A stretch of DNA of 64,000 bases from positions 3,938,501-4,002,500 of the forward strand of contig CANUEZ040000020.1 in NCBI GenBank assembly GCA_948099385.1, in the 5' to 3' direction. Below are positions 60,302 through 64,000 of the stretch, piece by piece. Below the pieces are notes generated by a model. That model was not told the DNA's origin. It worked only from the letters and a program-made list of their open reading frames with translations, and searched no databases. A program made the position numbers and the translations under genes. This DNA comes from Fasciola hepatica (lineage: Eukaryota; Platyhelminthes; Trematoda; Plagiorchiida; Fasciolidae). Within the stretch, counting starts at the first letter, position 1. Every line of letters starts with the position of its first letter.

Positions 60302-63176
60302 GTATGATTTTCCTGTTGGATTCTTTTTTACACACGTCTTTTCTTTGAAATATCTTGTGCGTCCGGTAAACAAATCTGTGCCAATAACACGTCTTTTATG
60401 GATTGCTGAAGCAGACAATGAACTAAAAAGGCGTACAGATAACAATGAATCAGGGAGTTTTATCTGTTTGAGGGTAACGTAGTCGTTTTTTATCTCTAAT
60501 TCCCTGAAGTATTTACTTGGCTGACATCGAATGAAATCGTTTCCCCGTGCTACACTGATAAACTTTAACGTTAGTTTTACCATGAGTGTTGTCACATTCA
60601 TTTGAAAGTATGTTATGGAAAAGCTTTTTCCAATGAGCGAAGCCCACATAAGAGGCTGTTTTTCATCTGATTTGAAAGCATCCCTTGGTTTGCCATGCTT
60701 ATTCAGTTATTTGCTATTTGCGCTATCCATTTTTACTGCCCATAAATCCCTATTTCCACGTCATTTGGACGATTTCCGCAGAGGAAAAAATTCGTGTATT
60801 GTTTTACCCAGCTATTACATCTTGACGTGACGGCGAGTTATTCGCCTTTGGAATACATCGACCAAGATGTGATGTCCATGAGGTGCACCGATCGGTTCCC
60901 GTTTTTTGTTTTTTTTCCCCTACACTTTGTTCGGTGCAGTAATATCCAGCCCGCCTTTGCTGCCTAATTGGTCCAGATGTCACGTGGAACAAACTATCGG
61001 AATAATTCATCGTCCTACATCAGCCGACCATAGAAACGTGTGTCCTTGGTTGTTTGGAGAATACTCTACCACTATTTCTCTCTCAAAACTACTTGGTTGG
61101 AGGAACATAATCCGGTTGAGGATGTTATTGTCACGCACAAATAATCTATCCCAAAATTTCACGTCATCTTTTTTCCGCTTCACCCTTAAATTTGACAGAG
61201 TCTTCCTCCTATCAGCACAGAGTTTGTCGTCTTAGGTGTGCATTCTGTCGGTCTTGTTTTTGAACCGAATGTATGATCTTAAAATGTGGACACCTTGAAA
61301 GCCATTCGATGACACTTTTGCAAACGTATTTAGCGATGAATGATATGAAAATAAGCAACGAAGACTGGAGACTCAGCTTAGTAAATCCATGCTTGCTTGA
61401 TTTATCTGGCTAAGAGATGAATGTGGTTGTTCTCCTAATTTTCTGCTTTTCGAGAAACCCACAGAGTCGGCTTTCCCTTTTGCCGTGTTACGCGGAGTCG
61501 TCCACCTTATGTCCGAATCAGTTTTCTCCGATCTCTCGAATCGAAAAAATCCCGCTCTGTTTTTGGAAAGTTCCGGCGAATCTGTTGAACAATTTTGGAA
61601 TCGCGCTTGTGATCTAATCATTCTCTTGAATACTGCATCCCAGTGGTTAGACAGACTGTTTCCTTCACCGGTTCAGCCGGAACAGCGGCGAGCTGTGAAT
61701 GGCTCAACGTGTACTGTCCATCCATCACGAATGACCAGGAAATGGGCAAGTTGATCGTTCATGCTTTATATACAGAGCTCAGAAGCAAAGTGGTGCAATC
61801 TGGTTTCACTTGATGATACTTACTCTTTGGTTTTTTTATTACATGCTTGCCCATGAATGCAGTGGAACGGGCAGGTGTGGTAACCATCCGGACGACAATG
61901 GACTACTGTCTACCACCAAATTAACCGGCGATGGCGGTTTATGTGAGCTTATGTTTCATTGTGATGTTCTGGGGAATAACTTAACCGCATACGGTTGAAC
62001 TGTCATGAGAGAGTTAACTTATGGCTTCAGATTAAAATGCCGGGAAACACTTGCTAGCCGTTTTACATGGGTTAATAATTATTTATAGGCAGACAATCGA
62101 TACACTATATCAAGTGTAACTAACCGGACGTGGATCTTTCGGGCGCATGTGATATATTCAGCTGCATATCGTTGGTCTGAGACTCGAGGAAAAGGGTATG
62201 CAGTTTCGGTAATCTGGAACTATGGACTCAAGCGAGTAACAGCAAGAAATCGGGCATATGAACTGGTGTATTTTGAGTGTTAATGAGAAAATAAGTGAAC
62301 CAGAGGTATGCTGATGATTTGCGAAGCTGTTCTGAGTGGGTTTTTTTCACATTAATGATCAGTTGATCGTCGTCACCCTGGTATAATACTCATAAATTTA
62401 ACCAACCAAGTAACGGGGATAAGCATAAGTTAATTCAAGAGCGCTTCTGAACGATTTTCGATCATCGATCTCCCTTATATTTCGTTGACTACCCTCTCGT
62501 TCATTTCCTCTGGGGAATTAGTAAATTTTTGGTAAGATCCACGCCTGTCTTTAATTCAATTTATTCTAGTGAAATCTAATCCGGTTCGTTGAATACACAA
62601 TCTTTAATTTTCCTGTTAAAAAATAAACAGACATGCAATTATCAATTTCTTTCACATGTATTTTTTTACGCATGGGATCACGTTTACTCAGCTGTTACTC
62701 TCATGCAGAATGATTTCATCTACTCTTAATTTGCAAGTAGCCCATGGCGCCATGGAGTTCTTTTGTCCGCTAACACAAGTCAATGCCTTATTTATCTACT
62801 TTCTGTTGGGTTTCAGCCTTCCCTGCCTTCTACATCGCCACTTTCGCTGTGCCAGACCGTTGGGTTTTTGCATGATTTCCTGAGATCCATGACTGGGTTG
62901 ATTTCTACTTTTCCCCGGTTAACCTTCGCATTAGCCTCCCATTCGCATCAATTTGAAATCCCGGAAGCTGTTTCGCGGTTAGACCTACAACCGACAAAAA
63001 CTGCGTTTCAGTGTATATTAGACGCCACAAATCGTGACAGAGTGAGTCCACTTGCATCCGAGTGGGCCATATTGCTGATCAAATTGGCTGTGAATCCCGA
63101 ATCCACTGATGAGAAAGCACTGGAAGGAGCAAAATTGTTATCTGCTGAACTGACGGATCTTCAATTGATTAGTTGA
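59171..63176 (+). CDS. ATXN10: Probable ataxin-10 homolog, partial (5' exon not found)
   Basis: Proposed join: 59171-60301, 61467 to about 61694, 62817-63176, all phase 0, about 572 residues without the N-terminus. The first exon gives a helical-repeat protein. SLQCLCNLLSA then HGNRVLSYAAILYYSVLLHL follows the pattern of the armadillo-like region of ataxin-10 (a GLQFLGNIAS block, then a VAYSSMILFTSL block). The last exon reads CILDATNRDRVSPLASEWAI then LLIKLAVNPES, which matches the ataxin-10 C-terminal domain pattern (ILD, N, D, SP, W-I, I-L, N). Human ataxin-10 is a cytoplasmic protein of about 475 residues linked to neuronal survival and signalling. Function here is inference. It starts about 2.3 kb after the EMSY stop on the same strand. 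Confidence 0.6.
61467..61694 (+). CDS. ATXN10: Ataxin-10 homolog, middle exon (3' edge uncertain)
   Basis: The acceptor ACCCACAGAG ends at 61466, giving phase 0 with SAFPFAVLRGVVHLMSESVF, then FLESSGESVEQFWNRACDLI and NTASQWLDRLFPSPVQPEQR. The frame stays open to 61754. The donor GTGAAT at 61695 joins the next exon in phase. The GT at 61750 does not keep frame with the acceptor used downstream. Confidence 0.6.
61835..61945 (-). repeat. SINE remnant in ataxin-10 intron
   Basis: TTTTTTTATTACATGCTTGC, then CCATGAATGCAGTGG and CCGGACGACAATGGACTACT, is the complement of the SINE tail and body with internal deletions. Confidence 0.65.
62817..63176 (+). CDS. ATXN10: Ataxin-10 homolog, last exon
   Basis: The acceptor TACTTTCTGTTGGGTTTCAG ends at 62816. 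It has 119 codons: PSLPSTSPLSLCQTVGFLHD, then VSRLDLQPTKTAFQCILDAT, the C-terminal domain block, and TDLQLIS before TGA at 63174-63176. GATAAAATATATTC about 35 bases later could serve as a variant polyadenylation signal. Confidence 0.72.
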   Translation, partial: PSLPSTSPLSLCQTVGFLHDFLRSMTGLISTFPRLTFALASHSHQFEIPEAVSRLDLQPTKTAFQCILDATNRDRVSPLASEWAILLIKLAVNPESTDEKALEGAKLLSAELTDLQLIS

Positions 63177-63199
63177 CTTCGGATTCGCGAAGTTTTCTA

Positions 63200-64000
63200 A
63201 TCAAATCCTGATAAAATATATTCTTGTAAAATGCAGACGGCTTCTGGTTTCTGTGTAATCAATCAGTTGCTGTGATTTTTGTTGTATAGCCCTTCCAATG
63301 TGAGAAACTTGTCTGAATCCTGAGAATCCAAGTAGTTTTGAATAGAATCAATCGTCCCCAAACTAATTTATATTGTTTCATTTGTTTAAGAACTCCATTT
63401 TGTTACTGTATCTCACATTTTTTCATCATAGAATGTCGTTAGAAACGCAACTGGAGTCATTTCCTCAGGCTATTCGATAATAAATGGGGTTAAGTAATGT
63501 GAACGTAAACAGAATTTCAGTCGTCATCTCGAAAAATTTAGACTTATGCTATATCATGCGGTTCAAATCAACTCGACTTTAGAGGCGGCTAAACATTTGT
63601 TGTATGAAACATGACATACTGGTTTGTTCTTATTGTACGAACATTTCTGTTGTCTGTTGTTGTCCGTCATCCGTATATCCTTTGAGTTGCAGTGATAAGT
63701 ATTCAGTCCTTTTTTATCAGCCTACCCCGTAATAATTTTGTGAGAAATGGTAAACAAGGGGCGATCTCTTCCTCAGAGACTGATTTTGATCGCTGCTGAA
63801 TAAAATCATCCAAGCGGTTATAATACCCGTTATCGATTCAGTTCAGTTCGAACAACCAGTAACCATTCATTGGGTGTAGCTTGACCCTTGCCTAATAAAG
63901 GGATATCACGTTGTCGTCGCCACCTCAGATAATTGACTTTAGCTAAAGCCAAATGCCCTTTTTTACATGCATGATACCATTTCATCCAGTACCCGATTTC
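63200..64000. other. 3' flank, unassigned
   Basis: AT-rich sequence after the ataxin-10 homolog. No exon, RNA gene or element is recognised. AATAAA occurs near 63479. Confidence 0.4.

Overview
This is eukaryotic DNA from a repeat-rich invertebrate genome, most likely a digenean trematode (fluke). The basis is the mix of retroelements: RTE-type LINEs with GAT-trinucleotide 3' tails, a CR1/SR1-like LINE, several Ty3/gypsy elements and long (TA)n arrays. Two split genes with very unequal introns point the same way. The species cannot be fixed from the window alone.

Layout. Positions 1-34,440 are a retrotransposon graveyard with no host gene I can defend. One RTE family (RTE-A here) appears six times in the window: 1-1175, 15163-15495, 19584-23377 (minus, nearly full length), 28285-28700, 40190-42600 and 52478-55686 (minus). 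Three other RTE lineages are at 2105-5560 (RTE-B), 9240-11400 (RTE-D) and 47030-50215 (RTE-C), all on the minus strand. Three decayed minus-strand gypsy elements lie at 6359-8307, 14360-19580 and 30508-34373. The last still has both LTRs and sits inside a (TA)n array. A tRNA-derived SINE occurs as two near-identical full copies (3376-3647 minus, 11622-11893 plus) and four or more remnants.

Positions 35,350-64,000 hold two host genes on the plus strand. The first (35364-56913) is an EMSY homolog, an ENT-domain chromatin repressor. I reconstruct eight exons whose splice phases all agree, giving 1,021 codons plus stop. Its introns run from 41 bp to about 6 kb, and the three longest each contain LINE insertions. 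The second (exons at 59171-60301, 61467 to about 61694, and 62817-63176) is a probable ataxin-10 homolog whose 5' exon or exons I could not find.

The sequence shows several time-ordered events directly: RTE-A inserted in a CR1-like LINE with a 10-11 bp target duplication, a SINE inserted in the reverse transcriptase of RTE-B, and a gypsy element split by an RTE-A fragment. Three RTE-A copies share one in-frame stop codon at the same position while a fourth copy has tryptophan there. No CRISPR array, operon, rRNA or functional tRNA gene was seen. The best candidate for something undescribed is the tRNA-derived SINE family.
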